This document shows positions 1 through 9,441 of a DNA stretch of 64,000 bases, piece after piece. Position 1 is the stretch's first letter; the number at the start of each line of letters is the position of its first letter. This DNA is from DASQZT01 sp963728965 (GTDB lineage Bacteria; Acidobacteriota; Terriglobia; Bryobacterales; Bryobacteraceae). The translations under genes were made by a program, and so were the position numbers. Under the pieces are notes generated by a model. It saw only the letters and a list, made by a program, of their open reading frames with translations. It was not told where the DNA came from and made no database searches. Location of the stretch: NCBI GenBank assembly GCA_963728965.1, contig CAVSMH010000012.1:558001-622000 (forward strand). The letters run 5' to 3'.

Positions 1-45
1 GCTGGCGTAGTGATAGAGCCATTCATAGAGCAGGTAGTAGAGCAT
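1..45 (-). CDS. mraY: MraY N-terminus (partial, runs off the window)
   Basis: Fifteen codons are visible, starting at an ATG at position 45 and reading MLYYLLYEWLYHYAS, which resembles the N-terminus of phospho-MurNAc-pentapeptide transferase from related bacteria. MraY is the integral membrane enzyme that makes lipid I. The gene starts 13 bases after the murF stop, which is the usual murF-mraY order of the dcw cluster. Only the beginning is present, so the call rests on context and this short match. Confidence 0.7.
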   Translation of the reverse strand, partial: MLYYLLYEWLYHYAS

Positions 46-58
46 GGTCAGGCCGGCC

Positions 59-1402
59 TCACGCCAGGAACCTCTCGAGGGCCCGCTCCACGTGCACGCC
101 GCGGGACCCTTTGAACAGGACGGCGTCGCCGGAGCGCGCCTGCTGCCGGACGAATTCGCCCGCCTCTTCGGGAGTTGCAAAGAAGCAGGCCGACGAAGCA
201 GGCAGGCCGGCGGCGACCGCTTCTTCCACCATAGCGCGGGCGTCGCCGCGAATGCCTACCAGCAGGTCCACTCCGCGCCCGGCGGCATAGCGCCCGAGCC
301 GGCGGTGCAGGGCATCGGAGGCGCGGCCCAGCTCGAGCATTTCGCCCAGTACGGCGATGCGGCGGGCGGCGGCAGTGGCGCGCAGCACATCGATCATGGC
401 CCCGGCCGCTTCGGGGTTGGAGTTGTAGCAGTCGTTCCACACGACGATGCCGCGATGTTGGAGGCGCTCGCCGCGCATCCTGCCCACGGAGAAGGTGCGG
501 ACCGGGTCGCGAAGGCGCTCGGGCGGGATATCGAAGACGAGCGCGACGGCGATGGCCGCGAGCAGATTCTGGACGGCGTGGCGCCCGGTGAGGCCGGTTT
601 CGAAATCCACGCCCGCGGCGCGGAAGCGGGTGGCGGCGGCGCCGAACTCCACCGCCTCGGCGCGCACGCCGGCTAGCTCGGAGAAGCCGAAGGTGATGGT
701 CCGGCCGGGGTGGGAGTCGCCGAATCGGAGGACGCGCTCGTCGTCCGCATTCAGGACCGCCACGCCGTCGGGCGGCAGACTCTCGATGAGCTCGCGCTTG
801 GCGGCGGCAACCCCTTCGATGGAGTCGAAGAACTCCACGTGCGCGTAGCCGACGTTGGTGACCACAGCCACCTGCGGGCGGGCAATGGCGGCCAGCTCGC
901 GAATTTCGCCGGCGTGATTCATGCCCATTTCGAGGACGGCGACACGCGATTCGCAGGGCAGGCGCAGAATGGAGAGCGGCACGCCCACATGATTATTAAA
1001 GTTGCCCACGGTGCGGCCGGTGGGCAGGTGGGGGGAGAGCAGGTGAGCGATGGCGTCCTTGGTTGTCGTTTTTCCCGCGCTTCCGGTGACCCCGATCACC
1101 GTTCCGCCCCATTCGACGCGAGCCCAGGCGCCCAACTGCTGCAAGGCCCGCAAGGAATCGGCCACCGGGAGGAGCGGCGCGCCGAAGGCAGGCTCGGCGT
1201 GCTCGACCACCGCGGCGACGGCACCGTTCTCGAGCGCGGTCCGGACGAAGTCGTGGCCGTCATGGTTGGGCCCGCGCAGCGCAAAATAGAGGTCGCCCAC
1301 GTTCTGTGTCCGGGTGTCCACGCTCCACCCCGTAACTTTGGCCGGCCGCGGCTGGGCGCGGGCCCCGATCACATGCGCAACTACCTGCAAATCCAAGATC
1401 AT
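59..1402 (-). CDS. murF: UDP-N-acetylmuramoyl-tripeptide--D-alanyl-D-alanine ligase
   Basis: Cytoplasmic Mur ligase of 447 residues that adds D-Ala-D-Ala to the UDP-MurNAc-tripeptide. The ATP-binding loop GVTGSAGKTTTKDA lies near residue 105, the NNHVGVP segment follows, and WNDCYNSNP marks the C-terminal domain, all typical of MurF. Length is normal for the family. Its ATG overlaps the murE stop by four bases, so the two are translationally coupled, and mraY follows 13 bases later. It belongs to the minus-strand dcw operon. Confidence 0.95.
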   Translation of the reverse strand: MILDLQVVAHVIGARAQPRPAKVTGWSVDTRTQNVGDLYFALRGPNHDGHDFVRTALENGAVAAVVEHAEPAFGAPLLPVADSLRALQQLGAWARVEWGGTVIGVTGSAGKTTTKDAIAHLLSPHLPTGRTVGNFNNHVGVPLSILRLPCESRVAVLEMGMNHAGEIRELAAIARPQVAVVTNVGYAHVEFFDSIEGVAAAKRELIESLPPDGVAVLNADDERVLRFGDSHPGRTITFGFSELAGVRAEAVEFGAAATRFRAAGVDFETGLTGRHAVQNLLAAIAVALVFDIPPERLRDPVRTFSVGRMRGERLQHRGIVVWNDCYNSNPEAAGAMIDVLRATAAARRIAVLGEMLELGRASDALHRRLGRYAAGRGVDLLVGIRGDARAMVEEAVAAGLPASSACFFATPEEAGEFVRQQARSGDAVLFKGSRGVHVERALERFLA

Positions 1403-2889
1403 GTTTCACTGGCCTGGCGATACCCGTAACTTTTCAGCACTTCTCTCGCCACAGCCCGATCATCGAAATCGATGGTTCGGTCCTTCAGCACCTGGCAGGT
1501 CTCGTGACCCTTGCCTGCCAAAATGACAAGGTCTCCCTCGTGCGCCTCCTTGAGGGCGCGGGCAATGGCGGCGGCGCGATCGGGCTCGATGACGTGGGGC
1601 ACATCGGTACGGCGGATGCCCACCAGCGCGTCGTTCATGATGGCGAGCGGATCTTCGGAGCGGGGGTTGTCGCTGGTGAGGATGACCAGGTCGCTGCCTT
1701 CGGCGGCCGCGCGGCCCATGAGCGGACGCTTGGCGCGGTCGCGGTCGCCGCCGCATCCGAACAGAGTGATGACCCGCTTGGGATTCAGTCCTCGGGCTAC
1801 CGAGATGACGTTGCGCAGGGCGTCATCGGTATGGGCATAGTCCACCACCACGACGAACGGCTGGCCCTCGTCGATGCGCTCGAAGCGGCCGGGCACGGCG
1901 GGAAGGCGGGCGATGCCGCGGGCGATGGTTTCGGGCGGAATGCCGTACGACAGACCCGCGCCGCACGCCGCAAGGATGTTGTACACGTTGATCTTGCCGA
2001 TGAGGGGCGATTCGACGGTGAAGCGCTGCTTGCCGTATTGGACTTCGAAACGCAGGCCGTGAAAACCGGAGGAGATGTGGCGGGCGCGGAGGTTCGGCTC
2101 GTGGCCCAAGCCGTACCAGTAGACCTTGGTCTTGGGATGCACCTGGAGCCGGCGGGCGTAGGGGTCGTCGTGGTTGAGCACGGCATAGGGCGGTGGCGGG
2201 CCGCCGGCGCCTTCGAGCAGCTTCTGCTTGGCCGCGAAGTAGGCCTCCATGGTGAGATGAAAATCGAGATGATCGCGGGTGAGGTTGGTGAAGACGGCGG
2301 TGTGAAATTGCAGGCCGTAGACGCGGCCGAGGGCGAGCGCGTGGGAGGACACCTCCATGGTGGCGTGAGTGCCGCCCTCCTGGCGCAGCTGCGCGAAGAG
2401 GCGTACCAGCTCGAGCGATTCGGGCGTGGTATTGACGGCCTTGAGGACGCGGCCCGCCAGGTGATACTCGATGGTGCCGATGAGGGCGGTGGTGTGGCCG
2501 GCGGCGCGCAGCACCGAATCGATCAGGTACGCGGTGGTGGTTTTGCCGTTGGTGCCGGTGATGCCGGTGAGCCCGAGGCGTTCATCGGGATTGCCGTAAA
2601 AAGCGCGGGAGGCGAGGGCCAGCGCCTGGCGGCCGTGCTCGACCTGCACCCAGCAACGGGTCAATTCGGGGAGCGGGCCGGACTCGCTGGCAACGGCGGC
2701 GGCACCGCGCGCGGCTGCGTCACGGGCGAATTCGCGGCCGTCGGCCCTCGTGCCCGGGAAGGCAAAGAACAGGAACCCCTCGGCGATGCGCCGGGAATCG
2801 TAATCGAGGCCGGCGATGGCGGTTTGGGCAAGCTCGGCCGCGAGCGGCTGCCGCAGCCGCACATCCGCCAACAGTTCGCCCAGGTTCAT
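1399..2889 (-). CDS. murE: UDP-MurNAc-tripeptide synthetase (MurE)
   Basis: Mur ligase of 496 residues that adds the third amino acid to UDP-MurNAc-L-Ala-D-Glu. The P-loop GITGTNGKTTTAYL is near residue 110 and the substrate motif SDNPRSEDP near residue 410. The DNPR tetrapeptide is the known signature of meso-diaminopimelate-adding MurE, so the peptidoglycan is inferred to be of the DAP type. The ATG at 2889 is followed directly by a good MurE N-terminus. A 103-base gap separates it from ftsI and it overlaps murF by four bases. Confidence 0.95.
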   Translation of the reverse strand: MNLGELLADVRLRQPLAAELAQTAIAGLDYDSRRIAEGFLFFAFPGTRADGREFARDAAARGAAAVASESGPLPELTRCWVQVEHGRQALALASRAFYGNPDERLGLTGITGTNGKTTTAYLIDSVLRAAGHTTALIGTIEYHLAGRVLKAVNTTPESLELVRLFAQLRQEGGTHATMEVSSHALALGRVYGLQFHTAVFTNLTRDHLDFHLTMEAYFAAKQKLLEGAGGPPPPYAVLNHDDPYARRLQVHPKTKVYWYGLGHEPNLRARHISSGFHGLRFEVQYGKQRFTVESPLIGKINVYNILAACGAGLSYGIPPETIARGIARLPAVPGRFERIDEGQPFVVVVDYAHTDDALRNVISVARGLNPKRVITLFGCGGDRDRAKRPLMGRAAAEGSDLVILTSDNPRSEDPLAIMNDALVGIRRTDVPHVIEPDRAAAIARALKEAHEGDLVILAGKGHETCQVLKDRTIDFDDRAVAREVLKSYGYRQASET

Positions 2890-2992
2890 GTTGGATTCCC
2901 GTAGCGGCGCACGCCCCTCTGCTTACAGCGTACCGTGAGGTGCGCCGGCTCGCGCGCCGCGTTGGTCCTCCTGATATCGTCAAGCACCACAT

Positions 2993-4978
2993 TCATCTCG
3001 CAAAGCGGACGCGGATGCGTACGCCCTGGCGCAGCGCCGAACCCGGAGCGGGGTACTGCACGCGGGCCAGGCCGCTGCCGTCCGGCACCACCGTCAAGCC
3101 TTCGGCGGTAGCTTCGGCCAGCACCGCGCTCATGGTCTTGCCCCGGAAATCGGGGACGCGGGGGCCGGCCAGATCGGCTTCGGTGGCGGGCGGCGGGGCG
3201 GCGTCGTCATCGCCTTCATCGTCTTCCAATATGTTGGGCTCGTCGGCGCCATCGGAAAGGGCGAGGTCGTCGGTATCGGTCGCGGAAGCCACCAGCGTGG
3301 GCGGCTCGTCGGGAACGTCCTTCGGTATTTCCATGACGCGCAGCGCCTCGGTGGCGACCTTCTGAAACACGGGGCCCGCGGCCGCTCCGCCAAAACCGGC
3401 CGATCCATGCGTTCCGTTCAGGGTGACCACCATGACGAAGGCCGGATTATTCAGCGGGACAAAACCCACGAACGAGCCGTTGTAGGTGTGGGTGTAGTGC
3501 TTGGTGGCAAAGTCGAAAATCTGCGCCGAGCCGGTCTTGCCGCCGACGGCGTACCCGGGCACCCGGGCGCCTTTGCCGGTGCCATACAGAACGACGCCTT
3601 CCATCATCTGGCGCATGGTGAGGGCGGTATCGGCTTTCAGAACCCGCAGGCGCGGGGAAGGAGGCGTCACCAGGCCGCCTCGTTTGAGGACCAGCCGCGG
3701 GCGCACCAGGAATCCGCCGGTGGCAATGATGGAGACGCCTTGGGCGAGTTGCAGGGTGGTGACGCTGACCTCCTGCCCGATGGAGACCGAGGCCAGCGAA
3801 GTCTTACCCCAGCGCGCGAGCTTGCGCAGCTTGCCACTGGATTCGGCGGGCAGCGGAATGCCGGTCTTTTGTCCGAAGCCGAATTTGCGCAGGAACTCGT
3901 ACATGCTCTGCTGGCCGACGCGCGCGCCGACTTCGACGGCGCCGACGTTGCTCGACTTTTCGAAGGCCACGTGCGCGGGCAGGATGCCGTAGCCCATGTG
4001 CGCGTCGTGAATTACGCGGCCCGGGAGCTTCAGGAAACCGCCGTGGCAGTTGACCGGGGTATCGGGCGTGAGGTTGGTGCTTTCGAAGGCCGCCGAGAAG
4101 TTGAACACCTTGAAAACGGAGCCGGGCTCGAACGGCACCGAGACGGCGTGGTTCAGGCGCTTGTAATTCTCCCCGGTGCGGGGCGGGATATTGGGATCGT
4201 AGGTAGGATAGCTGGCCATGGCGAGAATGTCGCCGGTGGAGGGATCCATGGCGACCAGGCTGCCGCTCACGGCCCCTTTGGCCTGAACCTGGGCGGCGAG
4301 TTCGCGCTCCGCGACGAATTGCAGCCGCTCATCGATGGTGAGGGTAATGGAGTCGCCCGGATGCGGCTCGACGGACCACTGGGATTCGATGCCGCGGCGC
4401 TTCACGTCGGTGAGGAGGCGCATGAGTCCCGGAACGCCGCGCAGATCCTTATCGAGATAGCGCTCGATGCCGGCGTTGCCGGCTTCGGCAAAGTCAACCG
4501 AGCCGAGGACGTGGGAAGCCAGGGCACCGTTGGGATAGTGGCGTTGCGTCTCCTTCTGGATGCCGATCCACTCCAGGTGCATGTCGCGCAGCGTCTGGCC
4601 CTCTTCGTAATCGATTTTGCGTTTGATCCAGAGGAAGCCGCGATGGTTCTCGTAGGCGTTCTTCATGATGCCGTAGAGTTCCACGCGGTCGAGGTCCAAG
4701 GCGCGCGCCAGGAGGGAGGAGGCGAAATCGAGGTCGGGCACCTTGAGGGGGTTGATGTAGACCGACTCGGTAGGCACGCTCATGGCCAGGGGCTGACCGG
4801 TGCGATCGTAGATCGTGCCGCGGGGGGCGGTGATTTCGATGGCCAGTTCCTGCCGTGCGCGGGCCTTGCCGGCGTATTCTTCGTGATGCAGCACCTGAAG
4901 GGAGACGAGCTTGAGAAAAATGGCCGCGCCCCAAAGGAGGACGATCCTGGCCAGCCATGTCAGACGGCGCTCCACCAT
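2993..4978 (-). CDS. ftsI: Division-specific transpeptidase FtsI (PBP3) with C-terminal PASTA domain
   Basis: Class B penicillin-binding protein of 661 residues that cross-links septal peptidoglycan. It has a short cytoplasmic N-terminus, one membrane helix (about residues 8-28), a dimerisation domain and a transpeptidase domain. The three active-site motifs are visible: SVFK near residue 290, SSN near 345 and KTG near 480. A very acidic linker (about 555-600) leads to one PASTA-like domain at the C-terminus (VPDFRGKTMSAVLAEA and following). PASTA domains are common in Gram-positive PBPs and also occur in acidobacterial FtsI. It sits between ftsL and murE as expected. Confidence 0.93.
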   Translation of the reverse strand: MVERRLTWLARIVLLWGAAIFLKLVSLQVLHHEEYAGKARARQELAIEITAPRGTIYDRTGQPLAMSVPTESVYINPLKVPDLDFASSLLARALDLDRVELYGIMKNAYENHRGFLWIKRKIDYEEGQTLRDMHLEWIGIQKETQRHYPNGALASHVLGSVDFAEAGNAGIERYLDKDLRGVPGLMRLLTDVKRRGIESQWSVEPHPGDSITLTIDERLQFVAERELAAQVQAKGAVSGSLVAMDPSTGDILAMASYPTYDPNIPPRTGENYKRLNHAVSVPFEPGSVFKVFNFSAAFESTNLTPDTPVNCHGGFLKLPGRVIHDAHMGYGILPAHVAFEKSSNVGAVEVGARVGQQSMYEFLRKFGFGQKTGIPLPAESSGKLRKLARWGKTSLASVSIGQEVSVTTLQLAQGVSIIATGGFLVRPRLVLKRGGLVTPPSPRLRVLKADTALTMRQMMEGVVLYGTGKGARVPGYAVGGKTGSAQIFDFATKHYTHTYNGSFVGFVPLNNPAFVMVVTLNGTHGSAGFGGAAAGPVFQKVATEALRVMEIPKDVPDEPPTLVASATDTDDLALSDGADEPNILEDDEGDDDAAPPPATEADLAGPRVPDFRGKTMSAVLAEATAEGLTVVPDGSGLARVQYPAPGSALRQGVRIRVRFAR

Positions 4979-5085
4979 GCGATTCCTGTCGGTCCGCTCC
5001 CCGGCGCGCTGCGGCCTGGTACCGCCGGACCCGAATACCGGCGTCTACGCCGCTGCGCAGGGGAAGAGAGGACCCACCCTCCCTG

Positions 5086-5601
5086 TCACTTGGCCAATGC
5101 CACGGCGCCGTCGGCCTTGAGTTCGAGATGAAACACCTGGCCATTGGACGGCGTCACGAGGTTGTGTTTTTGGGCGAGCTCCTCGAGCCGGCCGGGACGC
5201 ACGAGTTGGGCCTCCTGAAGGTCCAACATCCGCGATTGGTCCGCCAGGCGGCGTTCTTCGGCGCGCAATGCCTCGATTTTATATCCGGCGAGAGTTCCCG
5301 CTACGCTGGGAATCAGAATGCCCGTCAAGAGCGTGAGAATGACGGCGGCCGAGGCGATGGCGGACCAGCATGCGCCGTGCGCCCTGGCGTCGTGTTCGCG
5401 CACGAGGCGCGAATTGTCGATTCTCTTGCAGTAGAAGAACACGTCTTCCTGTGGAAGGGCGCGTAGTTGAAAGGGGTCCCGCTCCGCGCGCGCGGGGGCG
5501 GTCCTGCGCGTTGCCTCCAGATATGCCTGCGCTTCGGACCTTCGGAAAAATGCTGGCAGCGTCGCCATGGCTTCTTTCGTTACCTCACTCAGTCTTTCCA
5601 C
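5086..5601 (-). CDS. ftsL: FtsL-like division protein
   Basis: Predicted bitopic protein of up to 171 residues: a charged cytoplasmic N-terminus of about 85 residues, one membrane helix (about 85-105, SAAVILTLLTGILIP), then a short coiled-coil-like region rich in Glu, Arg and Leu. FtsL sequences are poorly conserved, so the call rests on topology and position between rsmH and ftsI. The start is uncertain. The ORF start overlaps the rsmH stop by 13 bases, and an internal Met (MATLPAFF, near 5565) would give a shorter protein. The cytoplasmic N-terminus is longer than in E. coli FtsL. Confidence 0.75.
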   Translation of the reverse strand: MERLSEVTKEAMATLPAFFRRSEAQAYLEATRRTAPARAERDPFQLRALPQEDVFFYCKRIDNSRLVREHDARAHGACWSAIASAAVILTLLTGILIPSVAGTLAGYKIEALRAEERRLADQSRMLDLQEAQLVRPGRLEELAQKHNLVTPSNGQVFHLELKADGAVALAK

Positions 5602-6452
5602 TCCAGCCCGCGGGCTTTGGCGCTACGCGATGCCGGATTTCGAGCAACCTCTTCTTCGCCAGGCCGGAGCGGGTGTTTGGTAAGAATGGTGCCACGCCCC
5701 TCCCGGCTCAGCGCCCTGAATCTCTCCTTCACCTTCCGATCGTCGATGGACATGAAGCTGATCACCACGATTCGACCGCCGGGCTTGAGGAGCGGCGGTG
5801 CGTTTTCGAGTAAGCGATCGAGTTCTCCGGGTTCATCGTTGACCGCCATCCGCAAAGCCATGAAGGTTTGTGTGGCCGGATGGATTTTTCCCGTCCGGGG
5901 CACGGCCCGTAACAGCACATCGGCCAAATGCGCTGTACTCCGAATGGGCCGCGCCCGGACGATTGCTCTGGCTACTCTCCGCGCCCTCCTCTCTTCGCCA
6001 AGCTGGTAAATCAGATCGGCGAGTGTTTTTTCATCATTGAAGTTGACGAGATCGGCCGCCGTCGTGCCCATGGTTTGATCCATGCGCATGTCGAGCGGCC
6101 CATCCGCCATGAATGAAAATCCGCGGCCGGGATCGGTAAGCTGGTACCGGCTGACTCCGAGGTCGGCCAGGATCCCATCGACTCGTTCGATACCGGCTTC
6201 CGCCACCGCTTCGGCCAGCCGGCCGAACGGGCCCCGATGAAACCGGATGCGCGCGCCCCATTCAGCGGTACTGCGCCGCGCCATCTCGAGCGAAGCGGGA
6301 TCGCGGTCGTTGGCGATCACCAGGCCTGTCGAAAGGCGGCACGCGATGAGCGCGGTATGGCCCCCCAAGCCGGCCGTGGCATCGACGTAGACCCCCTCGG
6401 GCCGCACCGCCAGCAACGACAGCGCCTCCTCGGCCATCACCGGGTAGTGCAT
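5589..6452 (-). CDS. rsmH: 16S rRNA (cytosine(1402)-N(4))-methyltransferase
   Basis: RsmH/MraW methylates N4 of C1402 in the ribosomal P site using SAM. The protein has 287 residues. The N-terminus HYPVMAEEAL and the SAM-binding motif DATAGLGGHTALI near residue 24 are diagnostic, as are the DLGVSRYQL segment and the C-terminal PLRPGEEE region. The ATG at 6452 lies six bases after the mraZ stop, matching the usual mraZ-rsmH-ftsL order. Confidence 0.95.
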   Translation of the reverse strand: MHYPVMAEEALSLLAVRPEGVYVDATAGLGGHTALIACRLSTGLVIANDRDPASLEMARRSTAEWGARIRFHRGPFGRLAEAVAEAGIERVDGILADLGVSRYQLTDPGRGFSFMADGPLDMRMDQTMGTTAADLVNFNDEKTLADLIYQLGEERRARRVARAIVRARPIRSTAHLADVLLRAVPRTGKIHPATQTFMALRMAVNDEPGELDRLLENAPPLLKPGGRIVVISFMSIDDRKVKERFRALSREGRGTILTKHPLRPGEEEVARNPASRSAKARGLEWKD

Positions 6453-6458
6453 ACGGCA

Positions 6459-6944
6459 TCACTTCAGACCCGCCTTCTCCAGCTTGCGCAAGTTTTCGGT
6501 AGCCGACGGGTATGCGGCCCGCTTCCTCTCCTCGTAAATCTGCTCGCTCAGAACTTCGATTCGCCCTTTGTAGGCGAAGATCCGCACGGGCTGGTTTTCG
6601 ATTCCCAGCGCACGGCGCAGCTCGGCCGGAAACACGATGCGGCCCTGGCTGTCCATGAGGGCTTCGGCCCCTAAATCGGCGGCGACGAAGGCGGTGGCGG
6701 CGGCTGCCTCCGGGTCGTCGGTATAGCTTTCGAAGAACTTTTCGTTCTGCCGCCAGATCTGCATCGGATATACTTGGGCCGTGTGGCCGTCCAACGAAGT
6801 CACGAAGAGCTTCTTCTCCTGCAGGCTGGACAGGTACTCCTGGAAGGGCGCCGGGACCTTGATACGGCCCTTATCATCGAGTCGGCTCGGGTACATTCCC
6901 CGAGGCGGTTCAACGACCGGCAGCGCTCCTTCTGGATCCCCCAC
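6459..6944 (-). CDS. mraZ: Transcriptional regulator MraZ (GTG start)
   Basis: MraZ is a small AbrB-fold DNA-binding protein that represses its own dcw operon in bacteria where it has been studied. Two half-sites of the fold are visible, RLDDKGRIKVPAPF near residue 21 and DSQGRIVFPAEL near residue 98, giving 161 residues. The GTG at 6944 is preferred over the in-frame ATG at 6896. The GTG has an AGGGA sequence six bases upstream, and it includes the PPRG segment that aligns with the RG of the usual MFRG N-terminus. First gene of the dcw operon. Confidence 0.92.
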   Translation of the reverse strand: MGDPEGALPVVEPPRGMYPSRLDDKGRIKVPAPFQEYLSSLQEKKLFVTSLDGHTAQVYPMQIWRQNEKFFESYTDDPEAAAATAFVAADLGAEALMDSQGRIVFPAELRRALGIENQPVRIFAYKGRIEVLSEQIYEERKRAAYPSATENLRKLEKAGLK

Positions 6945-6950
6945 TTTTTA

Positions 6951-7015
6951 TCCCTGCAACGCCACTTTAGTCCAGATTTAATCCACCACCAATAGTGGCA
7001 TGACAACCTCGCGGA
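6951..7015 (-). promoter_or_regulatory. Possible mraZ promoter with MraZ-box-like repeats
   Basis: Upstream of mraZ the minus strand reads TGGA, TGGA, TGGC and AGGG at roughly 10-base intervals (positions 6985 down to 6951). This resembles the TGGGN boxes with 10-base period that MraZ binds in other bacteria, although only one box keeps GGG. A TTGTCA hexamer at about 7004-6999 followed 17-18 bases later by GATTAAA could be the promoter. Overlap of boxes and promoter would fit autorepression. Read by eye only. Confidence 0.4.
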
Positions 7016-7138
7016 TTGCAACAGTTTTTTTAGGGATCTTGCTGATTTTTAGGGGAGTTACTCAACTACTATCCAATCTACATGGATTGGGGAACACACA
7101 ATATATAGATAAGTGGGCGAATGGAAGGCGAAAAGGGA

Positions 7139-7160
7139 GGGCCGAACCGAGGCTCGGCCC
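7139..7160 (-). terminator. Candidate terminator after the TIGR03437 protein gene
   Basis: A perfect 7-bp stem (GGGCCGA/TCGGCCC) with an 8-base loop lies 21 bases beyond the stop of the minus-strand gene. On the minus strand it is followed by CTCCCTTTTC, a weak U-tract. The position is right for an intrinsic terminator, but the tail is poor. Confidence 0.45.
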
Positions 7161-7180
7161 CACAAAGGAGAAGGTACTGC
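7161..7180. other. 7161-7180 and 6945-7138: non-coding spacer
   Basis: The stretch between mraZ and the secreted protein gene holds the mraZ control region, the terminator at 7139-7160 and an AT-richer segment (about 7015-7125) in which no gene was recognised. Confidence 0.5.
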
Positions 7181-9370
7181 TTACTGGACAGGAACTTTGG
7201 CAGGTGCGCTGTAAATCGCGGTTGACGCGCCCACCGGGATCAACCCCACGGAAAACGATACGTTGTTGCCGGTGGTAGTGTCGTCGGGGATCTGGAATGA
7301 GACCACGTACACGCCAATCAGGTCGTCGGAGAGGCGGGCGTAGTTCAGGGGCAATCCCCGGCCAGCCATGCCGACCACGACGGTTCCCTCGACGGTGAGG
7401 GCGTTGACCTGACCGGGCGTGCTGCTGGGGGGAGGCAGGGCGGCGCCGTTGAAGGCAGTGGGCGAAGCGACAGCCGGCATCGTGGGGCCGAGACCCGTGA
7501 CGTACACCACCTCGGTTTCACCGCGGCGGGCGGGATTCTCCAGACTCACGAAGGAGCCATCGGGACGGACAAGGAGGGCGCGCAGGTTGTTATCGGAGTT
7601 CAGGCTCTGGAAAACTCCGGGGCTGGCCGGCTGAATATTCAGGTTGACGTTCGATACGGCTCCGCCGACGGTCGCGACGGCGGGCACCGAATCCCCCGGC
7701 GACACGCCGCAAGGCACCTGGAAGCGGATCTCATCGCGATTATTCACGTTGGTGCCGATGCTCAGAATTGGCGCGGGAAGTCCGCCGATGGTGAGTTGGA
7801 CGGAGTTATTGCCGGACACGGGGAAACCGGGAAGGGTGGGGACCGAGGCGCTGGCGCTCAGCAGTCCGACATTGGTCTGGATGGCACCGAGGCTGCACGG
7901 CGACAGGGAATTCGGGGCCCAATCCGCGCCATTGACGAAGAAGCCCGAGATGATCGAGGGGGCCTGCGGGAGAACCGTCAGGTTGAAGGTCTGCGTGCCG
8001 ACGCTGCTATTGCCGGCCACGGCAGCGGTGACGGTGGCCGGTCCGGTGACGCTGCCGGCGGTGACGGTTACCTGCGCCTGCCCGATGTTGTTCGTGGTGG
8101 CGGAGGTGGCGGAGAGCGAGACCGACCCGCTGGCGACATTGAACGTCACCGGGATGTTGGCGTTGGATCCGACGCTGGTGACGACCTGCACGATCAGCGG
8201 CTGGGCGAACGTACCGTTGATGGGCGCGCTCTGATTATTGCCGGAGGTAATGACGAAGCCGGTGATCTGGAGCGGCTGGCCGACGGTGAGAGTGAATGTG
8301 GCGGTCTTGGTGGAGTCGCTGGTGAGGCTCGCGGTGACCGTGATTGTGCCGGTGGTGGACGGTGTGACCGCGATGCTGACTCGGCCGTTGGCGTCGGAAG
8401 TGGAAGTCGCCGACGAGAGAATGGCGGAGTTGGCGGGAGTTACTTTCCAGGTGACCGGGACACCGGCCAGGGGCTGGTTGGCAGCGCTGTCCACCTCGGC
8501 CACGAGCGTGACGGCCTGGCCGACGGTCGCCGCCTGCGAGCTTCCGGAGATGACGGTGAGAGTGCCGGCAGTCCCGGGTTGCACATCCAGGTTAATCGGC
8601 AGGGAGTTGTAGATTCCCTTGGGCGTCTGGGTGAGGTCGCCACCGGGGTAGGCGGCACCCAGCAATGCCGTAAACTGGCCCCTGCCGGGACTGAGAAAGT
8701 TCACGTTGCAGGTGGCGATACCCGAGGCATCGGAAAGGGCCACATTGACTCCGGCCCCTGGGGGAGTCGAGGCGCATTGCACCGTGGCGCCCTCGGACGC
8801 ATCCTGATTATTGACCAGGGAAAGAGCGACGTTGGGAATGGCGTTGCCGAACTCGTCTCTGATGCCGACTTTGATCGTGACGTTGGATGGCGCGCCCACG
8901 TGCCCGGTGAGCGTCTGGCCAACCGGCACGTCGATGCCGTACGGCTGAAATGCCGAGGCAAACGTATTAAACGGGTCCGAATATCCCTGAGTCAGATAAA
9001 ACGTGGCCGCGGAACTGCCGGCCTGGGCCGTAACGGTGTATTGAACATAGCTCTGGAACACATTGGTCCTGACGATGTTGGTGATGGTCAGGGTATTGGT
9101 GGTCATGCCGTTGGCGTCGGTGAAGGTCTGGGATGCCAACAGCGCGCCTCCGGTCGTGGTCCAGTTGACGGCAACGCCGCTCATCGGAGCTCCGTTGCTG
9201 TCGGTGACCTTGACTACCAGGGAATTAAAAAAGCCGGTGGCTGTTCCGGGACAGCCGGGACACACCGCTTGTCCGTTTCCGGCGACAATCGATACGGTCT
9301 GGGCCGATGCCGCCTGGGTGGAAACAAGGCCGAGCACCGCCATGAATGTCGCGAATCTAAGTCCGTTCAA
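7181..9370 (-). CDS. Secreted Ig-like repeat protein with TIGR03437 C-terminal domain
   Basis: Exported protein of 729 residues. A signal peptide covers about residues 1-24 and ends ASA-QTVS. The middle consists of three or four bacterial Ig-like (Big_1/invasin-like) units with recurring GVPVTWKV and VTASLTS patterns. The C-terminal ~230 residues match the TIGR03437 pattern: a GLPAPILSI segment, an RFQVPCG segment, SPGVF, ENPARRGE and VTGLGP. This domain is known mainly from Solibacter and its relatives; its function is unknown. The start is a TTG at 9370, chosen because AGGAGG lies five bases upstream. Probably a surface or extracellular adhesive protein (inference). Confidence 0.85.
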   Translation of the reverse strand: MNGLRFATFMAVLGLVSTQAASAQTVSIVAGNGQAVCPGCPGTATGFFNSLVVKVTDSNGAPMSGVAVNWTTTGGALLASQTFTDANGMTTNTLTITNIVRTNVFQSYVQYTVTAQAGSSAATFYLTQGYSDPFNTFASAFQPYGIDVPVGQTLTGHVGAPSNVTIKVGIRDEFGNAIPNVALSLVNNQDASEGATVQCASTPPGAGVNVALSDASGIATCNVNFLSPGRGQFTALLGAAYPGGDLTQTPKGIYNSLPINLDVQPGTAGTLTVISGSSQAATVGQAVTLVAEVDSAANQPLAGVPVTWKVTPANSAILSSATSTSDANGRVSIAVTPSTTGTITVTASLTSDSTKTATFTLTVGQPLQITGFVITSGNNQSAPINGTFAQPLIVQVVTSVGSNANIPVTFNVASGSVSLSATSATTNNIGQAQVTVTAGSVTGPATVTAAVAGNSSVGTQTFNLTVLPQAPSIISGFFVNGADWAPNSLSPCSLGAIQTNVGLLSASASVPTLPGFPVSGNNSVQLTIGGLPAPILSIGTNVNNRDEIRFQVPCGVSPGDSVPAVATVGGAVSNVNLNIQPASPGVFQSLNSDNNLRALLVRPDGSFVSLENPARRGETEVVYVTGLGPTMPAVASPTAFNGAALPPPSSTPGQVNALTVEGTVVVGMAGRGLPLNYARLSDDLIGVYVVSFQIPDDTTTGNNVSFSVGLIPVGASTAIYSAPAKVPVQ

Positions 9371-9441
9371 GATACCTCCTCATGCAATGCCGAGACACAA
9401 GTTGGATTGGGATGAACGCGGAAAGACTTGTAGTGTATCAC

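Noticed and set aside
7796..9415. Long plus-strand frame of 539 codons
   Set aside because: Antisense to the TIGR03437 protein gene; Gly/Arg/Asp-rich, no domain, no ribosome site.
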